DNA of 64,000 nt, from NCBI GenBank assembly GCA_965199135.1, contig OZ240685.1, positions 310,001 through 374,000 of the forward strand. Direction: 5' to 3'. The position numbers and the translations under genes were made by a program. The DNA comes from EB88 sp965199135. Its GTDB lineage: Bacteria; Acidobacteriota; Terriglobia; Terriglobales; Acidobacteriaceae. The notes beneath the pieces were generated by a model, which ran no database searches, was not told where the DNA came from, and saw nothing but the letters and a program-made list of their open reading frames with translations. This document shows, one piece after another, positions 53,607 to 62,498 of this stretch. Every line of letters begins with the position of its first letter. Within the stretch, counting starts at the first letter, position 1.

Positions 53607-55780
53607 TTCCCTGTGGGCTTCGTCATGTTTGTGACCGTGGGAGTGGCAGCTACGCTGCCACGGATCACAACCGGCGTTCGCGGGAAGGAGAAGGTTCCGC
53701 CAGCATCATCAATCACGTTCACCTGGCAGGTATACACGCCATCCGTCAGCGAGTTCAGCGGCACGGTGAAAGCGAACGCTATTGCATCCCGCTCTGGCAC
53801 GTTCACCTTGTTCGAATCAACCAGCGGCGACTCAAAGACCTTTACGTTGCCACGCAGGAACTCGATGCTTGTATAGACGTGCTGCGTCCCCGCTGCCTTT
53901 GCAGCAGGCGTGGTCGCATCCGGTGCAGCCTTCGGATATTTGGCCGGATCGTAAACCTCGTAAAAGAAGTACACCGGCTGACTCTTGTCGAAGACATGCG
54001 GCAGGTTCGGAATGTACTGCTGCCCATCAAACACGAGCGGATTGTCGATGCGATGCTCATTGCCGGCGGGTGCGGTCCGTTGCGAGGCCAGCACAACCGA
54101 ACTCATCTTGAGCGGAGACTTCGACAAGTCAGGCACCTGCACATCCGTCTCAAACGAACCAAGCTTCCCCGTCTCGTTCTCTCGCACGACAAACTTGAGA
54201 TGGTAGGTTCCAGCAGGCAACGTAAAGCCAGTCGAATACTCGATATTCTTGCGCGACACCTGCTGCGCCTGGTTGATAGCCAGCTTTACCGTATCGCGAA
54301 CCTGCTGCAGCACGTGCCCGTGCGCATCCTTGATGTTGCCAATAACATCGAGCGTCGCCTTGTCTCGATCTCCTCCCTTTGTGAACGGAATCTGCGAGCC
54401 CGGCACCAGTAACGCGACGGGCATGTTATAGCGGCCGGTCGCATCACGGAAGAAGAACGGCTGCAGATAAACCGACATATCCGTCGCAGGCAGGTCGGTA
54501 TCGAGCGCCGCCTGGAGGTCGCGCTCTCGCTGCTCTCCATTCGAGTGGCGAAAGTCCGCAGGAGCATAGTAGCCAGGCCGGTAGCTCAGCTTCACATCCG
54601 GGCGGTTCACGCGGATCTCCAGCTTACGATAGCTCCCGTCCCGCGCCGGATTGCTCGAGTGAAAGCCGATCACGTAATAACTTGCCGTGTCGTTCTGCAC
54701 CTGCTGAAACGCCGGCGCAAAGTCGTTGTTATCGAAGAACGCCTTCCCGCCCGTGTCACTTGACAGCGTTGCCAGCACTTCCTGCGAGTTGAAGTTGGAG
54801 TCAAGGTTGTTCTGCAACGCGCCGCCCGTATACGCGGCGTTGCCCCGAAGAGAGCCGGTAGTGGCATCGCCAAGTGGTGAGATCGCCTGCAGTCCACGCG
54901 CATCGACGCTGTAGATCGAGAGATTGTTGCGGACCGCTGCATTGATTGTCGAACGAAGCGAGGCCTGGTTCTCGATCCCGTCCCGCTGCACTCCACCCGA
55001 GAAGTAGAGCAGCGACTTCTTCTGATTGATCGGGCCGAGTGCCCGTGCTATCGCTGCGATCGCGAACAGTTCGCGATCGGTGTTGATGTCGTTGTATTCC
55101 GTCTCATCCGGCGTGTAAGCCGTCGTATCTTCCGCCTGGTTGGTGGTACTGGTCGCGCCTGGAGTAAATCCTTGTCCAGTCCCGCCGGAGTAACTGTTCA
55201 CGGCGCGCAACAAAAGCTGCTTATTCGCGGTGAAGTCCTGGTCAAGCGAAAGCGTATTTCCCAGAGACACCACAGAAACCAGGTCAGCATTCTGCATGGT
55301 CTTGTTGATGTAATCGCGCGCTGCATCCTGCACCCGGTCCAGATCGTCAGGCTGCAGTGATGTCGTGTCGAAGAAGAGCACGATGAGTCGATGATCCCGC
55401 AATGCTGCGGCCTGCTGCTCTGCGCTTGCACCCAGCGTCGCAGCAGCGCCGGCAGGCGCACCCGCCCGCCCGGTAACAGTTTCGGTACCAGGCAGGCGCA
55501 CAGCCTGGTCTACATTCTGCGCGTCAAAGCTGACGATCTGCTGAGGCTTGCCGCTCTCGAGAACTGTGAAGTCATTGCGCGTTAGCCCTCTCACGGGTTC
55601 GCCCGTCTTTCGATCGCGCACAATCACATCGGTCAACACAAGGTCGCTCTGCACCTTGAGCGTGAATCCGCTGGATGCTGGCGCTTGCGGCGTATCCTGT
55701 GTCACCGCAAGTACCGGCAACATCACGAACGCAGCCGCGGCGCAGATCCGTGCAATCGTCAATAAACCGCGATCTCTCAT
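53603..55780 (-). CDS. Exported VWFA-related domain protein
   Basis: A 725-residue protein with a signal peptide (ARICAAAAFVMLPVLAVTQ). The N-terminal acidobacterial strand pattern is LVLTDVIVRDRKTGEPVRGL, NDFTVLESGKPQQIVSFD. A VWA-like domain follows with FFDTTSLQPDD at the metal site (Asp and Ser/Thr present), LDRVQDAARDYINKTM and GKAFFDNNDFAPAFQQVQND. The C-terminal part is beta-rich, including YYVIGFHSSNPARDGSYRKL. It is the last gene of a three-gene unit; its ATG overlaps the receptor stop (TAATG). The role is unknown; it is perhaps a partner or regulator of the receptor. Confidence 0.83.
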   Translation of the reverse strand: MRDRGLLTIARICAAAAFVMLPVLAVTQDTPQAPASSGFTLKVQSDLVLTDVIVRDRKTGEPVRGLTRNDFTVLESGKPQQIVSFDAQNVDQAVRLPGTETVTGRAGAPAGAAATLGASAEQQAAALRDHRLIVLFFDTTSLQPDDLDRVQDAARDYINKTMQNADLVSVVSLGNTLSLDQDFTANKQLLLRAVNSYSGGTGQGFTPGATSTTNQAEDTTAYTPDETEYNDINTDRELFAIAAIARALGPINQKKSLLYFSGGVQRDGIENQASLRSTINAAVRNNLSIYSVDARGLQAISPLGDATTGSLRGNAAYTGGALQNNLDSNFNSQEVLATLSSDTGGKAFFDNNDFAPAFQQVQNDTASYYVIGFHSSNPARDGSYRKLEIRVNRPDVKLSYRPGYYAPADFRHSNGEQRERDLQAALDTDLPATDMSVYLQPFFFRDATGRYNMPVALLVPGSQIPFTKGGDRDKATLDVIGNIKDAHGHVLQQVRDTVKLAINQAQQVSRKNIEYSTGFTLPAGTYHLKFVVRENETGKLGSFETDVQVPDLSKSPLKMSSVVLASQRTAPAGNEHRIDNPLVFDGQQYIPNLPHVFDKSQPVYFFYEVYDPAKYPKAAPDATTPAAKAAGTQHVYTSIEFLRGNVKVFESPLVDSNKVNVPERDAIAFAFTVPLNSLTDGVYTCQVNVIDDAGGTFSFPRTPVVIRGSVAATPTVTNMTKPTGN

Positions 55781-58700
55781 TAGTAGCGGAACCTCGCGAC
55801 GAAGCTGAACTGCCGCATCGCTGCCGTGCTCGTGACCTGGCCGTACTCCGCGGATCCAAGCTGCGTGTTCACGCCCGAATACTGCACCGTGTTCAGGAGG
55901 TTATCCGCGGTAGCGCGCACCTCGAATGATCTGGTCTCCCCAAAAGAAATCGTTTTCGAAACCGAGCCATTCACGGAAATGGCGCCGGGGCCAGCAACGG
56001 AGTAGCGACTCGCCGTGCCGTAGACGCCCGTGGGTGCAGTAAAGGCCGCGGTGTTGAACCAGTTATTTACCTTGCCGCCTCCCGATGTCAGTGAAACACC
56101 AGGCACCCGATCCGGCCGCTCGGAACCGGTAGTTCCCCTCGCAACATCGGTCACAGAGGCCGTGTAACTTGGGGTAAGCGGCTCGCCCGTAGCGATACTG
56201 TAGGTCCCCGAAACAGAGAAGCCCTCGAGCGCATGTGCCGTTCGCCCGGTGGTGAAGTACGTCTTATCTGCCCCGAAAGGAAGCTCGTAGACGAAGTTTC
56301 CACTGACCTTGTGACGAATGTCGAAGCTCGAGTTAGACTCTTCGGCAAGCAGGTCCTGCCAGTTCTGCGTCACGGCGTTGCCGACCCCACCCACCGACGT
56401 CGCGTCATCGATCGAGTGTGAATACGCATAAGTCGCCTGCAGACTGAGCCCCTTCTGCAAACGCTTGCGCAGGCTGACTACCAGGGTGTTGAAGTTTGAG
56501 AAGGCAGTGGACTGCTCATAGTCATACAACACCCCGCTCTCTGACGTTGTCGCTGTGCGCCCGGGAGCATCGACAATACTCAGTCGCGTTCCCTTGGACC
56601 CGCTGTACCCAACATTCAGAACGATGTTTGATGGAAGTGTCCGCTGAACATTGAGGTTCCAAAGCTGGATGTAAGGCAACCGGTAATTCTTGTCGACAGC
56701 ATAGTTGCCCTCCACCTGCGGCTCGGGAAAGCCGTTTGCGAGCGTGATCGCAGAGCCGGCCGTGGCTTCGTTCGTCTGCACGTCTGCGAAAGGGGGCTGG
56801 AACGCAAACTGCTGCACGAACTTGCTGTACTGCCCATTCGCAAAGTTGATCCCGTATCCCCCGCGGACGACGGTGTCCTTCATCGCTCGCCAGGCAAAGC
56901 CAAGACGCGGCGAAAAGCCATCGCGGTCCGGGTAGATCAGGGAGCGCGGATACTTCCCGGTGTAGAGCCCGGGCGCATTCGGAGTCACTTCCGCGACAGA
57001 AGCGAAATCGTTGCCAGTGTCGAGCGTGGCAAGGCGATCGTCCTTTTCCGAGTACGGGGAGAAGTACTCGTAGCGTAATCCAGCCTGCAAGGTGAGGGAT
57101 GGTAGCGCGCGCCAGTCATCCTGGAAATACGCGTCATAGACGTTCTCGCGGAGATAACTCTTCTGGTACGCAGCCTGCAACGTCGTCTCCTGCGGTCTGC
57201 CCAGAAGTAAGTCGGCCAGCGATGATCCTGTCTGCGGAACACCTGTTTCAGTCGTGTTCCCCACCCCGCTGGTGGCGCTTGTTCCAGGCTGCTCGGTAAA
57301 CAGCCCGGTAAAGATAAAGTCGCCGGTGGAGATGATTCCACTGCTGCCAAGCAGGTTCAGCTGCACCCGCTTGATATCTGCGCCCCAGCGCAGGTTGTGC
57401 TTCTTGTGCGACCACGAGCTCGCTTCACCAAGCGAGAGCGTCTGGTTCGTCGTGAAGGAAGGCTGCTGCTCGCTGAAACCGGTGAACTGATTCACGGTGA
57501 GGTTGGGCAGCCCATAGTTGAGAGAGTTAGGCGCCGTGCCGCCGAAGATGTTGATTCCGAGACCACCCGCAACGTCGTTCACCCCGGTGAAGTAGTTCGA
57601 GACATTCGTGGTCGAGCGATTCCACGTGAACGTCAGAGTGCTGGTCAGGCGCCCTCTGCTTAGCGTGTAACCCGGCGCCAAGGAGTAGCTATGGGTCTGC
57701 GCCTTACCACCCAGCCCCGGGAAGATATCGAGGTTATCCGAGGCAGAATGGCTGTAGTTGTAGCTCACATTCACGTTCTGCTGCAGGCCCTGGGACACGT
57801 TCATGTACTGGCGTACCAGGCCTGCGAGGGGAGAGCCACCACTTCCGCCACCAAAGGAATGAATGAACCGCAGGCTGGCGACCGTACTGTTTGATTCGGC
57901 GCTGGTCAGTCGCTCGTAGTTCTTCGACGGTCCCGGCAAATTCGGCAAAGGGTAGTAACTCAGCAGACCCGCAGACTGCGATGTAATCCGCGCCACCGGG
58001 ATGATGTTCCCTGGGAAGGGCTGACCAGTCGTCGGATCATAGATCGGGATCACTGCGCCCGTGTTGCTGGTCAGTGCGCTGAAGTCACCGGCACGCTCGG
58101 CAGCGGTTGGCACGGTCCCGTACTGGTCAAAGGGGCTCGACGAACGGGTGCCACTGAGATTGAAGAAAAGGAAGTCTTTCTTATCTCCAGTGATCACGTG
58201 CGGGATGTTTGGAGTACCCGCGAACGTGAGCCCGAACCGATTGGTCGCGTATGCCGGCTGCCGAATTGCCTGCCCCTGTAGCGCGTAGTCCAGGGCATTC
58301 AGCGCAGAATTGGAACCGTTCCAGTAAAACGCCCCGTGCGGCTGATTCGGATTGAAATGCCGGAATGAGCCGCGAAATCCTCCGCCGCCACCGCCGAATC
58401 CTCCGCCACCGAAGCCCCCACCGAATCCTCCGCCGCCCGAGCCCCCACCGCCCGGTCCACCAAAGCCGCTACCGCCCAGCGATGGGTCATTCGAGGCGCG
58501 CTCGCGCACCGCATTGAAGTCAATGCCCGCAAAGCTATTTCCGCCATTGTTGCTTTGTCCCTGCACCGCGACCGACTCCGAAGCGAAATCGCTGTTGCCC
58601 GCGAGCGAAGGCGCTTGTGCGCCTCCTGCGCTGTCCCCTGCATCAAGCGCCGCCGCCGCACCAAGAAGACCGAGCAGCTGTGAGCCGCTACCATTGCGTC

Positions 58701-59217
58701 CCCCGCCCCCGCCGTAGGCACGTGTGCTCTGGCTGCCAGGCGCAGGACCCAGGGCACCCCGATCTTCGGCTTCCGGTGCAAGTCGCGAGCGCAGTACCAG
58801 GGAAAAGCTCCTCGCGACATCCCGCACCGTTCCGTCAGCCCCGCCAAACCGGACCTCAAACGTGTTCTCGGCGAACGCAGCAAAGTCCGAACGAACCACG
58901 TAGCGTCCGTCTTCCGGAACCTTCAGGCGAAATGAGCCATCTGTACCCGTGGCAGTTGCATATTTTGTTCCCGTCAGCGTGTTGGTCGCCGTGATGGCAA
59001 CACCCGGCAATGGCGTTCCACCAGAACTTACGGTGCCATGCACCAGCCCACCCGTCGCGGCGGTGGGAGCAGGGGCCTGCATAAGAGCGCCTGGGGACCC
59101 AGCAGTCTGCGCGATGCCAGCGCTGGCAAGCAGCGGCAAACAAACAATGCCGGCTGCTCGCATGCGCGTCCTGCTTCTTCGCCCGAAGCCCTGACCTGCG
59201 CTGCGCACGCGACCCAT
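55780..59217 (-). CDS. TonB-dependent receptor with carboxypeptidase-regulatory-like domain and Gly-rich plug
   Basis: Outer-membrane receptor of 1145 residues. The ATG at 59215-59217 follows the previous stop by two bases and has AAGGA about ten bases upstream. The signal peptide ends near AGIAQ. A regulatory-like domain (GLVHGTVSSGGTPLPGVAITA) is followed by a plug that contains an unusual run of about 35 mostly glycine and phenylalanine residues (encoded at about 58370-58480). A long barrel follows, ending with the typical aromatic residue (FSFVARFRY). It lies in a tight operon with a DUF5666-like protein and the VWA protein. The ligand is unknown. Confidence 0.88.
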   Translation of the reverse strand: MGRVRSAGQGFGRRSRTRMRAAGIVCLPLLASAGIAQTAGSPGALMQAPAPTAATGGLVHGTVSSGGTPLPGVAITATNTLTGTKYATATGTDGSFRLKVPEDGRYVVRSDFAAFAENTFEVRFGGADGTVRDVARSFSLVLRSRLAPEAEDRGALGPAPGSQSTRAYGGGGGRNGSGSQLLGLLGAAAALDAGDSAGGAQAPSLAGNSDFASESVAVQGQSNNGGNSFAGIDFNAVRERASNDPSLGGSGFGGPGGGGSGGGGFGGGFGGGGFGGGGGGFRGSFRHFNPNQPHGAFYWNGSNSALNALDYALQGQAIRQPAYATNRFGLTFAGTPNIPHVITGDKKDFLFFNLSGTRSSSPFDQYGTVPTAAERAGDFSALTSNTGAVIPIYDPTTGQPFPGNIIPVARITSQSAGLLSYYPLPNLPGPSKNYERLTSAESNSTVASLRFIHSFGGGSGGSPLAGLVRQYMNVSQGLQQNVNVSYNYSHSASDNLDIFPGLGGKAQTHSYSLAPGYTLSRGRLTSTLTFTWNRSTTNVSNYFTGVNDVAGGLGINIFGGTAPNSLNYGLPNLTVNQFTGFSEQQPSFTTNQTLSLGEASSWSHKKHNLRWGADIKRVQLNLLGSSGIISTGDFIFTGLFTEQPGTSATSGVGNTTETGVPQTGSSLADLLLGRPQETTLQAAYQKSYLRENVYDAYFQDDWRALPSLTLQAGLRYEYFSPYSEKDDRLATLDTGNDFASVAEVTPNAPGLYTGKYPRSLIYPDRDGFSPRLGFAWRAMKDTVVRGGYGINFANGQYSKFVQQFAFQPPFADVQTNEATAGSAITLANGFPEPQVEGNYAVDKNYRLPYIQLWNLNVQRTLPSNIVLNVGYSGSKGTRLSIVDAPGRTATTSESGVLYDYEQSTAFSNFNTLVVSLRKRLQKGLSLQATYAYSHSIDDATSVGGVGNAVTQNWQDLLAEESNSSFDIRHKVSGNFVYELPFGADKTYFTTGRTAHALEGFSVSGTYSIATGEPLTPSYTASVTDVARGTTGSERPDRVPGVSLTSGGGKVNNWFNTAAFTAPTGVYGTASRYSVAGPGAISVNGSVSKTISFGETRSFEVRATADNLLNTVQYSGVNTQLGSAEYGQVTSTAAMRQFSFVARFRY

Positions 59218-59219
59218 AC

Positions 59220-59882
59220 TTATTGATCCTTCAGTCGAGACCACTCGCGGATCTCTGCGGCGTCCACGACCGTGAGCACCTTGGCGGTAAACGCCGTTTT
59301 GTTGAACGTGCCCGTAGCCGTCATGCCGTCGCCCACCTGGACGTCTGGCAGCGTGATGCTCTCATGACGCTTGCGAAACGAAGTGTCCTCATCCACATCC
59401 ACCGTATTCACCACGCCATCCGGTCGCTTGATCACAAGCTCTGTTCCGTGCTTTGCCGTGATTGTTCCAGCAAGCCAGGTCTTGCCCCACTGCGCGCGAC
59501 GCTGATCCAGTTCCGCCAACTCCGCCGCATCCACGACCGCCACAAAGACGGCGCCGAGCGTGTGCTTCTTCGCATCCAGTTCTCCGCCTGCCAGCACTGA
59601 GTCGCCTGCATGGGCCGGGTTCGCGGTAGCAGCCTCGGCGTTCTTGACAAAGTGCGTGTTCGCCCCCGTTTCCACCTGGTACACCGTGCCATCGTGGACT
59701 TTTACAAAGACGGACGAACCAGCGATCCGGACGACCGAGCCGCGGATAGCCTGCATCCCCGCAATGTCAAAATTGGAGTCTTCCTGGGCGCCAAGGGGAG
59801 ACACCCTGCTGGCAAACAGCAGGGTGAATGCTGCGCCGGTACAGCCAAGAACACGCATTCGTCTGGATAATCTCAGGGGCAT
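59220..59882 (-). CDS. Exported DUF5666-like protein
   Basis: A 220-residue protein with a signal peptide (GCTGAAFTLLFASRVSPLGAQ). It holds two related strand-rich units: RGSVVRIAGSSVFVKVHDGT ending HFVKN, and LAGTITAKHGTELVIKRPDG followed by VGDGMTATGTF. The pattern matches DUF5666 (small beta-barrel, OB-like). The function is unknown. It opens the three-gene unit with the receptor and the VWA protein. Upstream, 59883-60194 is a 312-base divergent intergenic region with no gene seen. Confidence 0.65.
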   Translation of the reverse strand: MPLRLSRRMRVLGCTGAAFTLLFASRVSPLGAQEDSNFDIAGMQAIRGSVVRIAGSSVFVKVHDGTVYQVETGANTHFVKNAEAATANPAHAGDSVLAGGELDAKKHTLGAVFVAVVDAAELAELDQRRAQWGKTWLAGTITAKHGTELVIKRPDGVVNTVDVDEDTSFRKRHESITLPDVQVGDGMTATGTFNKTAFTAKVLTVVDAAEIREWSRLKDQ

Positions 59883-60062
59883 TTGGAACCGTTACGTGTG
59901 GAGTGAGACGGAGCAGGACCTGAAAAGACGCCGGGAACTCATTGCTTCGGCATTCCACCCGCCCAGCCACAGTGTACCCGCAAGGTATCCTTCGTACTGC
60001 CTTCACGTAGTAACGCTTGTACCCCATCAAGCGATCCCGTCTTCCCATTTTCGCCCGAAAAA

Positions 60063-60106
60063 CATCCGATGGCTTGCAGCAGCATCCGATGGATATACGT
60101 CGACGT
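60063..60106 (+). promoter_or_regulatory. Candidate operator region upstream of egtB
   Basis: CATCCGATGG occurs twice, at 60063-60072 and 60083-60092, a 20-base period. A perfect 10-bp palindrome ACGTCGACGT lies at 60097-60106. It lies 90-130 bases before the egtB start in a 312-base region without genes. The binding protein is not known. Confidence 0.35.
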
Positions 60107-60194
60107 GAGGCAACACGGCGCCTCATCCGTGCTGCTACCGTAGAGGCGCAGGGTCTGGTGCGACCCGGAACGCAGGGCCAGGAGAGACATCGCG

Positions 60195-61499
60195 ATGGCA
60201 ACCCGAACTGTGCGACCAGGAGTGCCGACCGCCACTCCCGCCCTCTGTACCCTCGAGGACCTGCGACAGGTTCGTCGGCAAAGCCTGTCTCTCTGCGAGC
60301 CGCTTACCCCGGAAGACATGATGGTGCAGAGCTGTCCGGAGGCAAGCCCCGCAAAATGGCACCTTGCGCATACCAGCTGGTTCTTCGAGACCTTTCTGCT
60401 TCGCGAGTTTCTCCCGGACTATCGGCCTTTCCATCCGGACTTCCTCTGGCTCTTCAACAGCTACTACAACTCGGTGTCTGACCAGCCGCAGAAGAAACTG
60501 CGCGCCTCGTTCTCACGGCCTGGCCTCGATGCCATCCTCGCTTACCGCACCCATGTGGATGCTGGTCTCGAAACACTCTTCTCAGGTGCTGCGCCCGCCG
60601 AGGCAAACCGCAGGCTCACTCTCGGGCTTCACCACGAGCAGCAGCATGGCGAGCTCCTGCTCACCGACATCAAGCATGCCCTTTGGAGCAATCCTCTGCG
60701 TCCTGCCTACCGCCCGGAGCCGCTGCCCGAAACAGCTAACGCGATGGCCCGTCAGCTGAAGCAGCAGAGCTGGGTTCCCTTCAGGGAAGGGCTCCGCGAG
60801 ATCGGCCAGGATGGCGATGGCTTCTTCTTCGACAACGAGGCGCCACGTCATCGTGTGTGGATCGACGCGTTCGAGCTGGCCTCGCGACCGGTGTCGTGTG
60901 CGGAGTACCTGCAGTTCATGGAGGATGGCGGGTATACGCGCTCCGACCTGTGGCTCTCCGAGGGCTGGGACACGGTGCAGCGCGAAGGGTGGCGCGCGCC
61001 GCTTTACTGGCACCGCGACAGTGACACATCCGACTGGACCGTTTTTACCCTGCGCGGCGATCAGCCGCTCCGGCAGATCCTCGCGGCACCGGTGTGCCAC
61101 ATCAGCTACTACGAGGCGAATGCATTCTCACGCTGGGCCGGCATGCATCTGCCGACAGAGGCCGAGTGGGAAACCGCGGCCGCCGAAAGCCTCTACCATC
61201 CACAGCATCTACTCGAAGGTGGTTCGCTGCATCCGCTGGCGTCTGCTGAAGGCGAAGGTCTCCGCGAGATGTTTGGCAATGTCTGGGAGTGGACGGGCAG
61301 CGCCTACCTCGGCTACCCCGGCTACGCGGCGCTCCCCGGCGCGCTCGGCGAGTACAACGGCAAGTTCATGAGCAACCAGATGGTGCTGCGCGGCGGATCG
61401 GTGGCGACTCCGACCTCTCACCTCCGCGCAAGCTACCGCAACTTCTTCCCGCCACACACACGCTGGCAGTTCTCCGGCGTGCGCCTGGCACGGCGTTAA
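60195..61499 (+). CDS. egtB: Hercynine oxygenase / sulfoxide synthase EgtB
   Basis: Non-haem iron enzyme that joins hercynine to a thiol donor with O2 in ergothioneine synthesis. The 434 residues have an N-terminal DinB-like domain with the probable iron ligands H56 (KWHLAHT) and H147 and H151 (GLHHEQQHGELL). The C-terminal formylglycine-generating-enzyme fold has GNVWEWTGS and FSGVRLARR. An adjacent Tyr pair, Y90-Y91 (FNSYYNS), may match the active-site tyrosines of the cysteine-using enzyme of Chloracidobacterium as I recall them. Start ATG at 60195 has AGGAGAG upstream. It is followed directly by egtD. Confidence 0.93.
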   Translation: MATRTVRPGVPTATPALCTLEDLRQVRRQSLSLCEPLTPEDMMVQSCPEASPAKWHLAHTSWFFETFLLREFLPDYRPFHPDFLWLFNSYYNSVSDQPQKKLRASFSRPGLDAILAYRTHVDAGLETLFSGAAPAEANRRLTLGLHHEQQHGELLLTDIKHALWSNPLRPAYRPEPLPETANAMARQLKQQSWVPFREGLREIGQDGDGFFFDNEAPRHRVWIDAFELASRPVSCAEYLQFMEDGGYTRSDLWLSEGWDTVQREGWRAPLYWHRDSDTSDWTVFTLRGDQPLRQILAAPVCHISYYEANAFSRWAGMHLPTEAEWETAAAESLYHPQHLLEGGSLHPLASAEGEGLREMFGNVWEWTGSAYLGYPGYAALPGALGEYNGKFMSNQMVLRGGSVATPTSHLRASYRNFFPPHTRWQFSGVRLARR

Positions 61500-61513
61500 T
61501 TGAAAGCATACGG

Positions 61514-62497
61514 ATGGCTTCTGCGAAATGGATTGCTGCTGTTTCTGAACCAACGCACGATGTCGCGTTGGGCGTCGATGTCCTAAGCGGTCTCACAGCT
61601 ACCCCTAAGACACTCAGCCCCTGGCTCTTCTACGACACTCAAGGCTCTGCACTCTTCGAGAAGATCACCGAACTGCCGGAGTACTATCTCACCCGTACCG
61701 AACGCGCGATCTTCGGTGAGCATGCGCACGAAATCGTCGACGAAGCTGCTGGCGAACACAGGCTCGCCGTGATCGAACTCGGCGCAGGCACTGCCTCGAA
61801 GACCGGTCTGCTGCTGGCTGCGACCGTGCAGAAGCAGGGCAGTGTCGACTATTTCCCGATCGATGTTTCCGAGAGCGCGCTCACGGAAGCGAGGCGTCAC
61901 CTCGAAGACGAGCTGCAGGACGTGCGAGTGCACATGCGTGTGGGCGACTACACCTATGGGCTTGGTGGAATCGAAGCCCCGGGCAGTCGCAAACTCGTGC
62001 TGTACATCGGCTCCAGCATCGGCAACTTCGAACCCAAGGACGCAACCACCCTGCTTGCTGACGTCCGTGCGGAACTCGAACCGGGCGACTCCATGTTGAT
62101 CGGTGCCGACCAGGTGAAGCCGATCGAAACTTTGCTCGCCGCCTACGATGACGCGCAGGGGGTGACCGCAGCCTTCAACAAGAATGTCCTGCAGCGAATC
62201 AATCGTGAGCTTGGCGCAGATTTCGATCTCGACACGTTTGCGCACGAAGCCCAGTGGAACCCTGAACGGTCCCGGATCGAGATGCACCTGCGCAGCGAGC
62301 GGGATCAGACCGTGCAGATCCCCGCGCTCAACCTGCTCGTGCACTTTGATCGCGGGGAAACCATTCACACCGAAAACAGTTACAAATTCACGGACGAGCG
62401 CCTGATCGCCATGCTCGAAACCGCAGGCTTTACCCTGCGCCGCGAGTGGCAGGATCAGCACCAGCTCTTCTCCGTCTACCTCGCGGAGGCGATATAG
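61514..62497 (+). CDS. egtD: L-histidine N-alpha-methyltransferase EgtD
   Basis: Trimethylates histidine to hercynine with SAM, the first committed step to ergothioneine. The 327 residues start 14 bases after the egtB stop. Signatures: LSPWLFYDTQGSALFEKITE, LPEYYLTRTERAIF, VIELGAGTASKTGLLL, LYIGSSIGNFEP, MLIGADQVKP and the C-terminal HTENSYKFTDE. The pair egtB-egtD needs no egtA, egtC or egtE if cysteine is the donor and the lyase step is encoded elsewhere. An in-frame extension into egtB is rejected. Confidence 0.95.
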   Translation: MASAKWIAAVSEPTHDVALGVDVLSGLTATPKTLSPWLFYDTQGSALFEKITELPEYYLTRTERAIFGEHAHEIVDEAAGEHRLAVIELGAGTASKTGLLLAATVQKQGSVDYFPIDVSESALTEARRHLEDELQDVRVHMRVGDYTYGLGGIEAPGSRKLVLYIGSSIGNFEPKDATTLLADVRAELEPGDSMLIGADQVKPIETLLAAYDDAQGVTAAFNKNVLQRINRELGADFDLDTFAHEAQWNPERSRIEMHLRSERDQTVQIPALNLLVHFDRGETIHTENSYKFTDERLIAMLETAGFTLRREWQDQHQLFSVYLAEAI

Positions 62498-62498
62498 G

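Noticed and set aside
59883..60194. A riboswitch or small RNA upstream of egtB
   Set aside because: No known SAM/SAH or other aptamer consensus could be matched by eye; only short repeats were found.
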